13,944 nucleotides of DNA from Clostridia bacterium (GCA_017437345.1 JAFSBJ010000085.1:1-13944); one strand, 5' to 3'. Positions 1-6,528 are shown, counted from the first letter of the stretch. Translations and numbers: made by a program. Notes: a model not told the origin generated them from the sequence alone.

Positions 1-298
1 AAGCACCTGATTTATCTTCAAGGATTTTCTTACGCTCGCGCATTGTTTCTGTAAAAATAAATTCTGTGCATTTATCATAGAGAATTCCATCAACATCAAA
101 AAACCGGGGAGCAACTCCTATGATTTTTCCACCGCCACTATTAAATCCTCTTGCAGCGGCACCCATAAGACCTGATGCACCGCCACCAAACACGAGGCTA
201 TGACCTTTTTGGGCAAGGACTTCTCCAAGTTTTTCAACTTCTCTTATATAGTTTTCAGATGTTTTCTTGCTTGATGCACCATATATACATATATTCAT
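1..298 (-). CDS. LOG-family (TIGR00730-type) phosphoribohydrolase, C-terminus outside window
   Basis: Only the first 99 residues are inside the window. The protein starts MNICIYGASS and has a Rossmann-like beginning, then the glycine-rich LOG motif GGGASGLMG at about residues 38-46 and a MRERK segment at 86-90 that matches the family's M-x-x-R-K substrate-binding site. The second signature, PGGxGTxxE, would lie outside. Characterised LOG proteins release the free base from nucleoside 5'-monophosphates (cytokinin activation in plants); the bacterial substrate is often unknown. I chose the ATG at 296-298 because AAAGGG lies 8 nt before it, whereas it lies only 2 nt before the in-frame ATG at 302-304. 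The gene follows the transporter gene by 42 nt and is probably the last or a late gene of that operon. Confidence 0.85.
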   Translation of the reverse strand, partial: MNICIYGASSKKTSENYIREVEKLGEVLAQKGHSLVFGGGASGLMGAAARGFNSGGGKIIGVAPRFFDVDGILYDKCTEFIFTETMRERKKILEDKSGA

Positions 299-340
299 TG
301 TCATTTCCCTTTCAGATAATTTATGTTCTTATTATATGCA

Positions 341-853
341 CTAGTTAAAATATTTTTCTCCGGTTTTTATAGCTTTGATTATAGGACATATGAGCGCTCC
401 ACAGAAAAAGTTGCCTATTGAGTGGATTACATCCCATGGAAAACCTGCCACAATCCAGGCTACGATGCCTTTAAAGCTCATATTAAAAAGAAGCATATGA
501 ACAGGGGCATAGAGTATGCCATAGAAAAGCCCGTGAAGAGCACAAATTATCATATAAATCAGCGGCTTATATTTTGAATTTATATTTTCGGGCAGAAGCA
601 TTACCGCAGCCCAAAGCATCAGCCAGATATACAGGTATGGTATCCACCAGGTTGAAAACGCCGAAAAAAGCCCTGCCAGCATAACAAATATGTAGATTGG
701 ATACAAAGCTTTTTTGCGATACACAACAGTCAGAGCAATAATAAAAACGCCTGTCAGATGGATATTAGGTAAAAATTCCATAATAAGCTTTGAAGCATAC
801 ATAATTGCCGCCATAAAGCTGAAAATTACCATTTCCTTTACACTTAGTTTCAT
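341..853 (-). CDS. ECF transporter S component-like membrane protein, candidate corrinoid/vitamin uptake
   Basis: A 170-aa, very hydrophobic protein with about five or six membrane segments, the size and layout of a substrate-binding S subunit of energy-coupling factor transporters. Visible features include LPNIHLTG (28-35), an aromatic TWW segment (68-70), YGILYAP (111-117) and a C-terminal D-x-I-H-x-I-G-N block (141-148), which I associate with a vitamin-type S-component family. Its start lies 2 nt after the stop of the DUF4430 lipoprotein gene, so the two are cotranscribed. DUF4430 resembles the C-terminal domain of transcobalamin, which makes cobalamin or another corrinoid the most likely substrate; that is inference. 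No EcfA or EcfT gene is present, so it would have to share an energising module encoded elsewhere, as group II ECF S components do. Confidence 0.7.
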   Translation of the reverse strand: MKLSVKEMVIFSFMAAIMYASKLIMEFLPNIHLTGVFIIALTVVYRKKALYPIYIFVMLAGLFSAFSTWWIPYLYIWLMLWAAVMLLPENINSKYKPLIYMIICALHGLFYGILYAPVHMLLFNMSFKGIVAWIVAGFPWDVIHSIGNFFCGALICPIIKAIKTGEKYFN

Positions 854-855
854 TT

Positions 856-1278
856 TTATTCCGCCTTAAACATATATGAGCATCCGTTTTTTATTTCAGT
901 TTTATCCACGCCGGTTGAAGCATATTCACCGTCAACATAGAACGCCCAGTATTTTCCGTCTTTATCGTAGTCGTAGCTTATTGAGTTAACGGTTTTAACA
1001 TAAAGCCCGAACTGACCTTCTTCACCATCTATGAGCTTATGTTCTTTTAAAGCATCACCAACAGTTTTTTTATCGGTGAATATATTAAACATTTCTTCAT
1101 TACCGTCGGCATCTGCAACAGTAAAAATAAAATTCTTTTCACCTTTACCAAGAATTGTGGCTGATGAAGATATTACAGTATCATTGGAATTATTATTCTG
1201 AACATCACTTTTACATGCTGAAAAAGACAACAAAAGTATAAATAACATACATATGGAAAGTAAGCGTTTTTTTATCAT
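856..1278 (-). CDS. DUF4430 (transcobalamin C-like) lipoprotein
   Basis: A 140-aa exported lipoprotein. Residues 1-21 form a signal peptide (KKR, hydrophobic core, then S-F-S-A) followed by Cys22 as the probable lipidated residue; Phe rather than Leu at -3 makes the lipobox slightly unusual. A short Asn/Ser linker leads to a DUF4430 domain at about 65-140, with GLYVKTVN, DYDKDGKYWAFYVDGEY and STGVDKTEI. The family resembles the C-terminal domain of transcobalamin/intrinsic factor, so capture of a corrinoid or similar ligand outside the cell for the adjacent S component is plausible. GGGAGA lies about 10 nt before the ATG. A sigma-A promoter lies about 255 nt upstream, beyond the hairpin array, so the mRNA probably has a long structured leader. 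Confidence 0.85.
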   Translation of the reverse strand: MIKKRLLSICMLFILLLSFSACKSDVQNNNSNDTVISSSATILGKGEKNFIFTVADADGNEEMFNIFTDKKTVGDALKEHKLIDGEEGQFGLYVKTVNSISYDYDKDGKYWAFYVDGEYASTGVDKTEIKNGCSYMFKAE

Positions 1279-1351
1279 AAGTCAGATTCTCCCTTATACA
1301 TATTTAACATAAAATTCATACACGATTTTGATACCGCTCTCTTGGTGAATT

Positions 1352-1537
1352 TTTGAACATTCGTTCAAAGTGAAGTTGCTACGCAGTGAAGTTTTTGTCG
1401 CACAAAAGTGAAGTTAAGTTTTCCGCTTCGTTGTCAGGCAAAACTTCACTTACAAAGTAAACTTCACTATCGAGGATACCTTCACTTGCCCTGCTGGGCA
1501 AACTTAGTTACTGAATTCAACTTTGTTGAATTCAGTA
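1352..1537. repeat. Array of small hairpins joined by GTGAAGTT / AACTTCAC linkers
   Basis: Most of the 301-nt gap between the HU terminator and the DUF4430 gene is one structured element. Plus-strand order of stems: TTTGAAC/GTTCAAA (1352-1369), TGC/GCA (1377-1385), TTTTGT/ACAAAA (1393-1407), a larger central dyad AAGTTTT/AAAACTT (about 1416-1446), TTAC/GTAA (1450-1460), TATC/GATA (1468-1478), TTGCCC/GGGCAA (1486-1501), and a perfect 13-bp stem TACTGAATTCAAC/GTTGAATTCAGTA (1509-1537). Left of centre the stems are separated by GTGAAGTT or GTGAAGT (1370, 1386, 1408); right of centre by AACTTCAC, ACTTCAC, CCTTCAC and a decayed AACTT (1442, 1461, 1479, 1501). The linkers can therefore pair across the centre into one branched structure. 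The remaining leader, 1279-1351, shows only the ribosome binding site. Confidence 0.85.
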
Positions 1538-1562
1538 TAGCACAAAACACCTATTTTTTCAA
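1534..1562 (-). promoter_or_regulatory. Sigma-A promoter running into the hairpin array
   Basis: On the minus strand the -35 is TTGAAA (1557-1562), the spacer is exactly 17 bp and the -10 is TATACT (1534-1539). The -10 overlaps the outer 13-bp stem of the hairpin array, so transcription would start inside that stem. The resulting RNA would carry the whole array as leader to the DUF4430-ECF operon. Confidence 0.7.
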
Positions 1563-1576
1563 CAGATAACACAACG

Positions 1577-1603
1577 AAAAAACCCCACTATATAGTGGGG
1601 TTT
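1577..1603 (-). terminator. Intrinsic terminator of the HU gene
   Basis: A perfect 24-bp palindrome (1580-1603) with core CCCCACTAT/ATAGTGGGG. On the minus strand it is followed by a run of six T (1577-1582, partly in the stem). It begins 13 nt beyond the HU stop codon. Confidence 0.92.
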
Positions 1604-1615
1604 AAAAAGTCTGAA

Positions 1616-1888
1616 TTATTTAACAGCGTCTTTTAATGCTTTACCAACTTTGAAAGCAGGAACTGTAGCTGCAGGGATATCAATGATAGCACCTGTCTGG
1701 GGGTTCTTACCTTTTCTAGCTGCGCGTTTTTTGGTTTCGAAAGAACCAAAACCAACTAAAACAACTTTGTCATCTGCTTTAAGAGCTTCTGTAACACTTT
1801 CAACAAATGCATTTAATGCTTTTTCAGCATCTTTTTTAGTTAATTCAGCTTTGTCTGCAATTTTTGCAATTAATTCACTTTTGTTCAT
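1616..1888 (-). CDS. hup: HU family DNA-binding protein
   Basis: A 90-aa protein, the standard length for HU, a homodimeric nucleoid protein that bends and compacts DNA. It begins [29 protein letters not shown] helix 1/2 sequence, carries the [19 protein letters not shown] motif near residues 45-64 leading into the DNA-binding arm with its conserved Pro, and ends in the typical [13 protein letters not shown] helix. A TAGGAGGTAG ribosome binding site lies about 12 nt before the ATG. It is monocistronic: it has its own consensus-like promoter and a strong terminator. No unusual residues are seen. Whether the cell has other HU paralogues cannot be judged here. Confidence 0.98.
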   Translation of the reverse strand: MNKSELIAKIADKAELTKKDAEKALNAFVESVTEALKADDKVVLVGFGSFETKKRAARKGKNPQTGAIIDIPAATVPAFKVGKALKDAVK

Positions 1889-1926
1889 TTCTACCTACTA
1901 CCTCCTAAAAAAATTAGATTACATTC

Positions 1927-1955
1927 ATTATAACAGATAATTCCATTTCTTGCAA
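1927..1955 (-). promoter_or_regulatory. Strong sigma-A promoter of the HU gene
   Basis: Minus strand: -35 TTGCAA (1950-1955), 17-bp spacer, perfect -10 TATAAT (1927-1932). It lies 39 nt upstream of the HU start codon, giving a short leader with AGGAGG. Confidence 0.88.
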
Positions 1956-2055
1956 GTATAAACTCAAAAGAAATTGTTGTGATTTTGCATAAATTTAGTC
2001 ATTTTAAATTGTATTAAATGCCGAAAAGCCTTGTATTATGGGCGTTTTTGACATC

Positions 2056-2694
2056 TTACATAATCTCATTTTCATCAAACATATTATCTCTTATGATTTC
2101 TGCATTATTGAGTGTGCAAAGTATATATGCAAAGATAAGAATTCCTTCAGACACTATATTGAGCTTAATCGCGGTTATTACATCGTAATAATCCCACACT
2201 CTTGATACAGAGGTTATCTCTAAGGTTGGGAAAGCGCAGAACACAGCATAGAGCGAAAGAACCATGCCTAAAAATGGAATAAGTTCAAAAAGCATCGGTA
2301 TATACTCAATATTACCCGGCTTTCTCATAGGGATAATATTACACTTGAGATATAGAGAATTTAAAAAGTTTATCGCTGCAACAAGAGCAAAGTAATAAAT
2401 ATAGCCTATTGTGCTGTCAAAATATATCAGCACGATAAATAGTATATTTGCTATTATGACGACTATGGTGGAAATCATAAAAAACATACCATAAAATTTA
2501 TCTGAGAAAAACATCAGATAAAAGATAACCATCATTATAGATGATGCAATTTGAGGTACGAATAAATACCAAAAATCATAGTATATATCACTTTGCTCAT
2601 TCTTCATAAAAATATACATTACAAGGTCAACAATTGCCTTTATAATATATGCAGTGATAGCTGATGAAAGGCATATTTTTAAAGCTTTTTTCAT
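2056..2694 (-). CDS. Six-helix membrane protein of unknown function
   Basis: I do not recognise this 212-aa protein. It has about six hydrophobic segments (roughly residues 8-29, 42-62, 70-91, 96-114, 133-154, 174-193), short polar loops and an acidic tail (FDENEIM). No catalytic motif is visible. AAGGTG lies 5 nt before the ATG. The start is 20 nt after the stop of the SLH-protein gene, so it is probably the last gene of the HprK-like/SLH operon. A membrane partner of the surface protein or of the peptide system is possible, but nothing in the sequence shows it. Confidence 0.75.
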   Translation of the reverse strand: MKKALKICLSSAITAYIIKAIVDLVMYIFMKNEQSDIYYDFWYLFVPQIASSIMMVIFYLMFFSDKFYGMFFMISTIVVIIANILFIVLIYFDSTIGYIYYFALVAAINFLNSLYLKCNIIPMRKPGNIEYIPMLFELIPFLGMVLSLYAVFCAFPTLEITSVSRVWDYYDVITAIKLNIVSEGILIFAYILCTLNNAEIIRDNMFDENEIM

Positions 2695-2714
2695 TTTATC
2701 ACCTTACTTATGGC

Positions 2715-4334
2715 TTATTTAATTATCTGACTTAAAACCATGTCATCAATGCCAATGGAAACATTGTCAATTTTCTTTCCTGTGTCAACATCTGCATAAA
2801 TGACATCACCATTATTAACAATTCTGTCTGCATCCAAAGAGCTTACGCAGTTTATAAGATCGCCAAATCTGGTGTTGGCAGGAATGTCAGTAAATTCTAT
2901 TTTTACTCTCATAGTGTATCCATTTCCGTTGTTTACAACCATTTCCGGATAATAGGTTACCTTAAGATCATAGCCAACATATGCTAATGCATCCACCCAC
3001 GTTCCGAACATAGATAAGAAAATACTTCTGAATTCATATGATGATCTTATAACATCTTTTGGCATTGAAATCTTGTTGATAAATGCCTTACCGTACACTT
3101 CAGCAGGAACCGACGCAAGGATTATCTGATAGTCGGACGCGTTTGAAGGATACAAGCTTAAATCTGTGAGAATCTTTTCGCTTTTAAGTTTTATATCCCC
3201 GGGCGTTACCACACTTACTTTGTAATAGCCTGAAAATCCATTTAATTCAAGAACAAGGCAGGCAAGTTCTTTCATTGTTATATCTCTGTCAAAATCTATA
3301 TTATCTGCTGTATCAAACCATACACCATTATAATATGCTCTCTTTATAAGGTTATCAAACCCGGTGTTGCCATCAGATTTATATCCCGGATAGTTTTTGT
3401 CCGCTTTTCCGCTTGGAATATAGGCTGAAGCTCCTCTGGCTGTTACAAACATCAATGCTGCAATTGTTTCTTTAATGGTCGCATTTTTATTGATATAGTC
3501 AGCATTATCATTATCAAGTCCAAGATAATATCTGCACAGCATATTTAATGGAACTGAATACTCATGTTCAAATGAACTTGTGGCAGAAATATTAGGATAT
3601 GTTGGATAATAAAAGCCCGACAACAGCCTTGCTGATGCCATTGCAAGTTCACCATTGGTTAAACTGGCATTTTCATCATAAGGGCGATCAACCAGCTTTA
3701 ATGAATTATAAATAGTTTCAAAAATTTTCGGATTAACAGAAGACATAAAATTGGTTTTTGGAGTTTGTGCATTTACATTTCTTGAACGGATAATGAGGGC
3801 AGATGCTTCTCCTCTTGTGAGGGTGTCACCAAGTCTTAAATCCATATAATCATTTCCAACCATTATTCCATTAGTGTATACCCAGGAAACAGCACTTGAA
3901 TTACTTCCCTGACGATGAATAACCGGAGGTGCAGTTATCCCATCGGGACTGCCTGCTCTTTTCCAGAGAAGAACAGCTACATCACCACGGGTTATTGGAG
4001 TATCAGGCATAAACATATTATCGCTTAGTGCATCAAGACCAGATGTCATAATATAATTATATGCCCAATGGGATGTTGAAACATCATCAAACAATTCTTT
4101 TCTTGTCTCAGGACCATTTCCTATCATTTTAACAAATTCCGCTCTGGTAACTGTTCCTTCAGGGCGAAATGTTCCATCTGCATAACCATTTATGGTTCCG
4201 TCGTTTACAAGAGCTGACACATATTCGTATGCCCAGTGAGATGAATTAAAGTCTGAAAATTCTGCAGCAAAAACTACAGGAACTATTGAAAGAAGCATTG
4301 CTAAAGTTAGTATAATAGAAATTATTCTTTTCAT
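2715..4334 (-). CDS. Secreted SLH-domain surface protein
   Basis: A 539-aa protein with a signal peptide (residues 1-23, MKRIIS start, VVFA-A cleavage). SLH domain 1 spans about 26-70 (SHWAYEYV, INGYADGTFRPEGTVTRAEF) and SLH 2 about 82-125 (DVSTSHWAYNYI, TPITRGDVA). SLH 3 at about 140-185 is degenerate (LTRGEASALI). Further SLH-like stretches at about 210-370 (an RAYYNGVWFDTADNIDF segment followed by a TMKELACLVLELNG segment) suggest a decayed second triplet. Residues 370-539 form an unassigned C-terminal domain. SLH triplets hold proteins on secondary polymers of the cell wall. The start codon overlaps the stop of the HprK-like gene (ATGA), and its AAAGGAG site lies inside that gene, so translation is probably coupled. 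Its role in the locus is unknown. Confidence 0.88.
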   Translation of the reverse strand: MKRIISIILTLAMLLSIVPVVFAAEFSDFNSSHWAYEYVSALVNDGTINGYADGTFRPEGTVTRAEFVKMIGNGPETRKELFDDVSTSHWAYNYIMTSGLDALSDNMFMPDTPITRGDVAVLLWKRAGSPDGITAPPVIHRQGSNSSAVSWVYTNGIMVGNDYMDLRLGDTLTRGEASALIIRSRNVNAQTPKTNFMSSVNPKIFETIYNSLKLVDRPYDENASLTNGELAMASARLLSGFYYPTYPNISATSSFEHEYSVPLNMLCRYYLGLDNDNADYINKNATIKETIAALMFVTARGASAYIPSGKADKNYPGYKSDGNTGFDNLIKRAYYNGVWFDTADNIDFDRDITMKELACLVLELNGFSGYYKVSVVTPGDIKLKSEKILTDLSLYPSNASDYQIILASVPAEVYGKAFINKISMPKDVIRSSYEFRSIFLSMFGTWVDALAYVGYDLKVTYYPEMVVNNGNGYTMRVKIEFTDIPANTRFGDLINCVSSLDADRIVNNGDVIYADVDTGKKIDNVSIGIDDMVLSQIIK

Positions 4335-5224
4335 AGATTTATCTCCTTTGGTTTATTACCACCAAATATACCATTATATGCAATAATGGCAGCTTCGGGG
4401 TTCATATTGCATTCAAGTCTATATAGTGGAACAGATAAAAAAAGCTTATTTAATGTGTTAAGACAGTTAGAAAACATTTCATCTGTAATGGGAGTTCTGA
4501 TTCCTTCAAAAAACGGTTGCATCGCTTCCTGGGGCGACATAGAAGAAACTTTATTCTTTTCTCCTCTTTCGAGAAAAACTATTGCCTTTAAAGGAACTGT
4601 GGCATTTTTATTTATACCTGTTGTTCCTGCCCAGGGAGTGCCGCTTATATAAAATTTATTGTCACATCCCATAAAAATTATAGGTGTATCATCATTTAAA
4701 ATAAATGTTCCGGGAATATTATCGAGCCAAAGTCGGGTGTGTGTAGATTTTCCTGTTCCTGATTTAGCCGAAAAAGCTACGCCCTCACCATCGGCACAAA
4801 CTGAAGACGAATGAAAAACAAATCCATCTCTCATTTGAATAAGATAGCATATGGCACAATTAAGAACATTAAACATAAGCATAGAATCTTCTGCACCATA
4901 AATTCCCTTTAAATCATATAGGAAAACCTTTATGTTTCTATATGATTTTGAAAACTCTATTTTTGCAACTGCTTTTGATATTGCTGTATCATAATAGAAA
5001 ACAACATCTTTATCCTCGGTCGAATAGAAAAATGATATATCTGAGAGCTTGATTATATCTTCATTTTGCACCTTTATATCGCTTTTTGTTTTTATAACCG
5101 AAATATGAACATCCGATTCATTATTATTATCCACAATATAATCGGAAAGTCTTTCTTCAAAAACTATGTCATTATCAAAATCTATACAAATATTTAATCC
5201 GGCAATAAAATATTTTCTAATCAT
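4331..5224 (-). CDS. HPr kinase-like P-loop protein of the RiPP-associated type
   Basis: A 297-aa protein resembling the C-terminal catalytic half of HPr kinase/PEP carboxykinase-like proteins. Visible are H-S-S-S-V (138-142), a P-loop SAKSGTGKSTHT (152-163), an N-D-D-T-P block (177-181) for metal/nucleotide binding and GTPWAGT (195-201). The N-terminal half does not look like the HprK regulatory domain, and the P-loop ends KST rather than KSE, so it is unlikely to be the catabolite-repression enzyme. Relatives occur in peptide natural-product clusters, where some phosphorylate the precursor peptide (lasso peptide kinases). I chose the ATG at 5222-5224, preceded by AGG at 8 nt, over the TTG at 5243-5245 or ATG at 5237-5239. 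No clear promoter lies between it and the terminator, so read-through may feed it. Confidence 0.82.
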   Translation of the reverse strand: MIRKYFIAGLNICIDFDNDIVFEERLSDYIVDNNNESDVHISVIKTKSDIKVQNEDIIKLSDISFFYSTEDKDVVFYYDTAISKAVAKIEFSKSYRNIKVFLYDLKGIYGAEDSMLMFNVLNCAICYLIQMRDGFVFHSSSVCADGEGVAFSAKSGTGKSTHTRLWLDNIPGTFILNDDTPIIFMGCDNKFYISGTPWAGTTGINKNATVPLKAIVFLERGEKNKVSSMSPQEAMQPFFEGIRTPITDEMFSNCLNTLNKLFLSVPLYRLECNMNPEAAIIAYNGIFGGNKPKEINL

Positions 5225-5266
5225 AAATATTACCTGCATTTCCAATATAAAGTCTTGTTGTTATTC

Positions 5267-5298
5267 AAAAAAAAGGCTGACATAAGTCAACCTTTTTT
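5267..5298 (-). terminator. Intrinsic terminator after the 60-aa peptide gene
   Basis: Minus-strand stem GGTTGAC/GTCAGCC (one T-G pair) with a 4-nt loop, flanked by A6 and T8 tracts (core 5275-5292). It lies about 20 nt after the peptide gene stop and about 40 nt before the HprK-like start. It would make the upstream pair far more abundant than the downstream operon. Confidence 0.88.
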
Positions 5299-5319
5299 AT
5301 GTTTATTTTTAACTGTTTA

Positions 5320-5502
5320 TTACATTTCAGCATTTGATGTTGATTGAGTAGCGAGATTGTAAGTTGTTAAAATAAGATTTGAATTTGCATCGATTTCTGT
5401 TGATGTAACAACGCCGCCGCCAATGGCTGCCGGTAATTTTGCTATATTCTCTTTAACAGCTAATTCAACAACTGTAGCTGTAGGTCTTGTATACTGTTTC
5501 AT
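5320..5502 (-). CDS. 60-aa Cys-free peptide, candidate RiPP-type precursor
   Basis: A small real gene: a doubled GGAGAGGAG site lies 9 nt before the ATG, it follows the 290-aa secreted protein gene by 22 nt and is followed by a terminator. The N-terminus, M-K-Q-Y-T-R-P-T then VVEL and KENIA (residues 1-21), fits the Y-x-x-P leader style I associate with many Firmicutes precursor-like peptides. A PAAIGGG stretch (24-30) could be a processing site. The last 30 residues hold ten Ser/Thr (33-35, 41, 46, 47, 52, 54-56) and no Cys. There is no signal peptide or membrane helix. With a PqqD-like protein, an ABC exporter, an S26 protease and an HprK-like kinase nearby, a modified exported peptide is the best reading; this is inference, and no biochemistry is implied by the sequence. 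Confidence 0.75.
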   Translation of the reverse strand: MKQYTRPTATVVELAVKENIAKLPAAIGGGVVTSTEIDANSNLILTTYNLATQSTSNAEM

Positions 5503-5524
5503 TGTTATAATCTCCTCTCCTCAA

Positions 5525-6397
5525 TTATTCGCAAACAACCGAACCTTCAATTACTTTGCCAGCAGCTGTGATAATTCTTACTGCATACACATCATTTGCA
5601 TTGTAAGGAGCATCATCAACTGTTAAAGCAGGATAGAAGGAACCTGTTTCCATATCACCAACAAGAACACCAACCTTTGTGGGGGTACCTGCTGTAACTT
5701 TAATAGCAAAGTTATTAACTGCATATTTTGTTGTATCAGCATATTCTGCGTCAACTGCCGGAATCTTTTCAATCACTGTTGTGTCAGCTTCAACTTTAGG
5801 AGCAACATATGCAAGTTTTGTGGTAACATCAATCTTGTCACCCATTCTTACAGCGTATTTTCCATCAACATTATCCTGAGCTACATTGTTAATTTTAACT
5901 GCAACGAGCTCATATTTGCTGTCAACATCAACAACTGCATAAAGAACTTCGGTTTCAGCATTACCAAGAGTAAGATCGGTTACTTCTGTTGTTAATGCTT
6001 CATCAGAATAGAATTTAACAGAGTTAACGCCAGCATCTTTGGTAACCTCAACTTTAGAAAAAAGAAGTTCCTTACCAGTAAGAGCTTCAGCAGTAAATGC
6101 TGTGCCGTTTGTTCCGAACTGAACATCCGTGGTGAGATCTACAATTTTGTTTTTAGCAACTTTGTAGTTGAATACTGCCTTGCTATCTTTAGCTGTCTGC
6201 TGATCGATATAAACGATCTCATTACCGCTTTTAACAAGGTATGTAACTTCTTTACCGGTTTCTGCTGCAATCTCAGCTTTAACACTTACTTTTTCACCAA
6301 GATAAGTAGTTGTTGTGGTTGCTGCAAGACCGGATGTAGCTACTGCCATGAATGCTGCAAAAGCAACGATCAAGGCAACGATTTTTTTGCTTTTCAT
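5525..6397 (-). CDS. Secreted 290-aa protein of unknown function, strongly expressed promoter
   Basis: It begins with a clear signal peptide (MKSKK, hydrophobic core, SGLA-A cleavage after about residue 25). The mature part is rich in Thr, Val, Ala, Asp and Lys and alternates short beta-like stretches, as in extracellular Ig-like or repeat proteins; I recognise no named domain. The only Cys is the penultimate residue (V-V-C-E), which is odd for an exported protein. AGGAG lies 11 nt before the ATG, and a TTGACA-17-TAGAAT promoter sits upstream. It shares a transcript with the 60-aa peptide. A structural surface protein, or a carrier or receptor for the peptide, are guesses only. Confidence 0.85.
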   Translation of the reverse strand: MKSKKIVALIVAFAAFMAVATSGLAATTTTTYLGEKVSVKAEIAAETGKEVTYLVKSGNEIVYIDQQTAKDSKAVFNYKVAKNKIVDLTTDVQFGTNGTAFTAEALTGKELLFSKVEVTKDAGVNSVKFYSDEALTTEVTDLTLGNAETEVLYAVVDVDSKYELVAVKINNVAQDNVDGKYAVRMGDKIDVTTKLAYVAPKVEADTTVIEKIPAVDAEYADTTKYAVNNFAIKVTAGTPTKVGVLVGDMETGSFYPALTVDDAPYNANDVYAVRIITAAGKVIEGSVVCE

Positions 6398-6435
6398 TAG
6401 ACATACATCTCCTATCTATGTTTTTCGTTATACCT

Positions 6436-6464
6436 ATTCTATCATCTAAATTAATTGTTGTCAA
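6436..6464 (-). promoter_or_regulatory. Near-consensus sigma-A promoter for the secreted protein and peptide
   Basis: Minus strand: perfect -35 TTGACA (6459-6464), 17-bp spacer, -10 TAGAAT (6436-6441). A- and T-tracts directly upstream (6465-6490) could act as an UP element. Confidence 0.88.
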
Positions 6465-6492
6465 TAGTTTTTTACTAAAAATTATCTATACT

Positions 6493-6528
6493 AATTGCAC
6501 AATTAAAAAAGCTTTCCTTTGTGCAATT
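6493..6528. repeat. 10-bp inverted repeat upstream of the secreted-protein promoter
   Basis: AATTGCACAA (6493-6502) and TTGTGCAATT (6519-6528) form perfect arms around a 16-nt loop that itself contains the palindrome AAAGCTTT. The repeat lies 40 nt after the stop of the upstream gene and about 30 bp upstream of the -35. There is no following T-run, so it is not a classical terminator; it may be a weak terminator or a regulator-binding site. Confidence 0.5.

Noticed and set aside
1352..1537. CRISPR array
   Set aside because: The repeated linkers are only 7-8 bp, change orientation at the centre and separate palindromes rather than unique spacers.
1279..1579. Cobalamin riboswitch ahead of the DUF4430-ECF operon
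   Set aside because: No B12-box core (GCCACTG-like) on either strand; the interval is explained by the hairpin array and a promoter.
1650..1940. Plus-strand ORF opposite the HU gene
   Set aside because: It is the antisense shadow of a certain gene, has no ribosome site and encodes no recognisable protein.
2000..2050. Terminator after the six-helix membrane protein gene
   Set aside because: Only a three-base GCC/GGC core with a bulge can pair; too weak to call, although it lies at the right place.
5267..5300. TTGACT within the terminator stem as the -35 of the HprK-like operon
   Set aside because: No acceptable -10 hexamer follows at 16-18 bp; the sequence is explained by the terminator stem.
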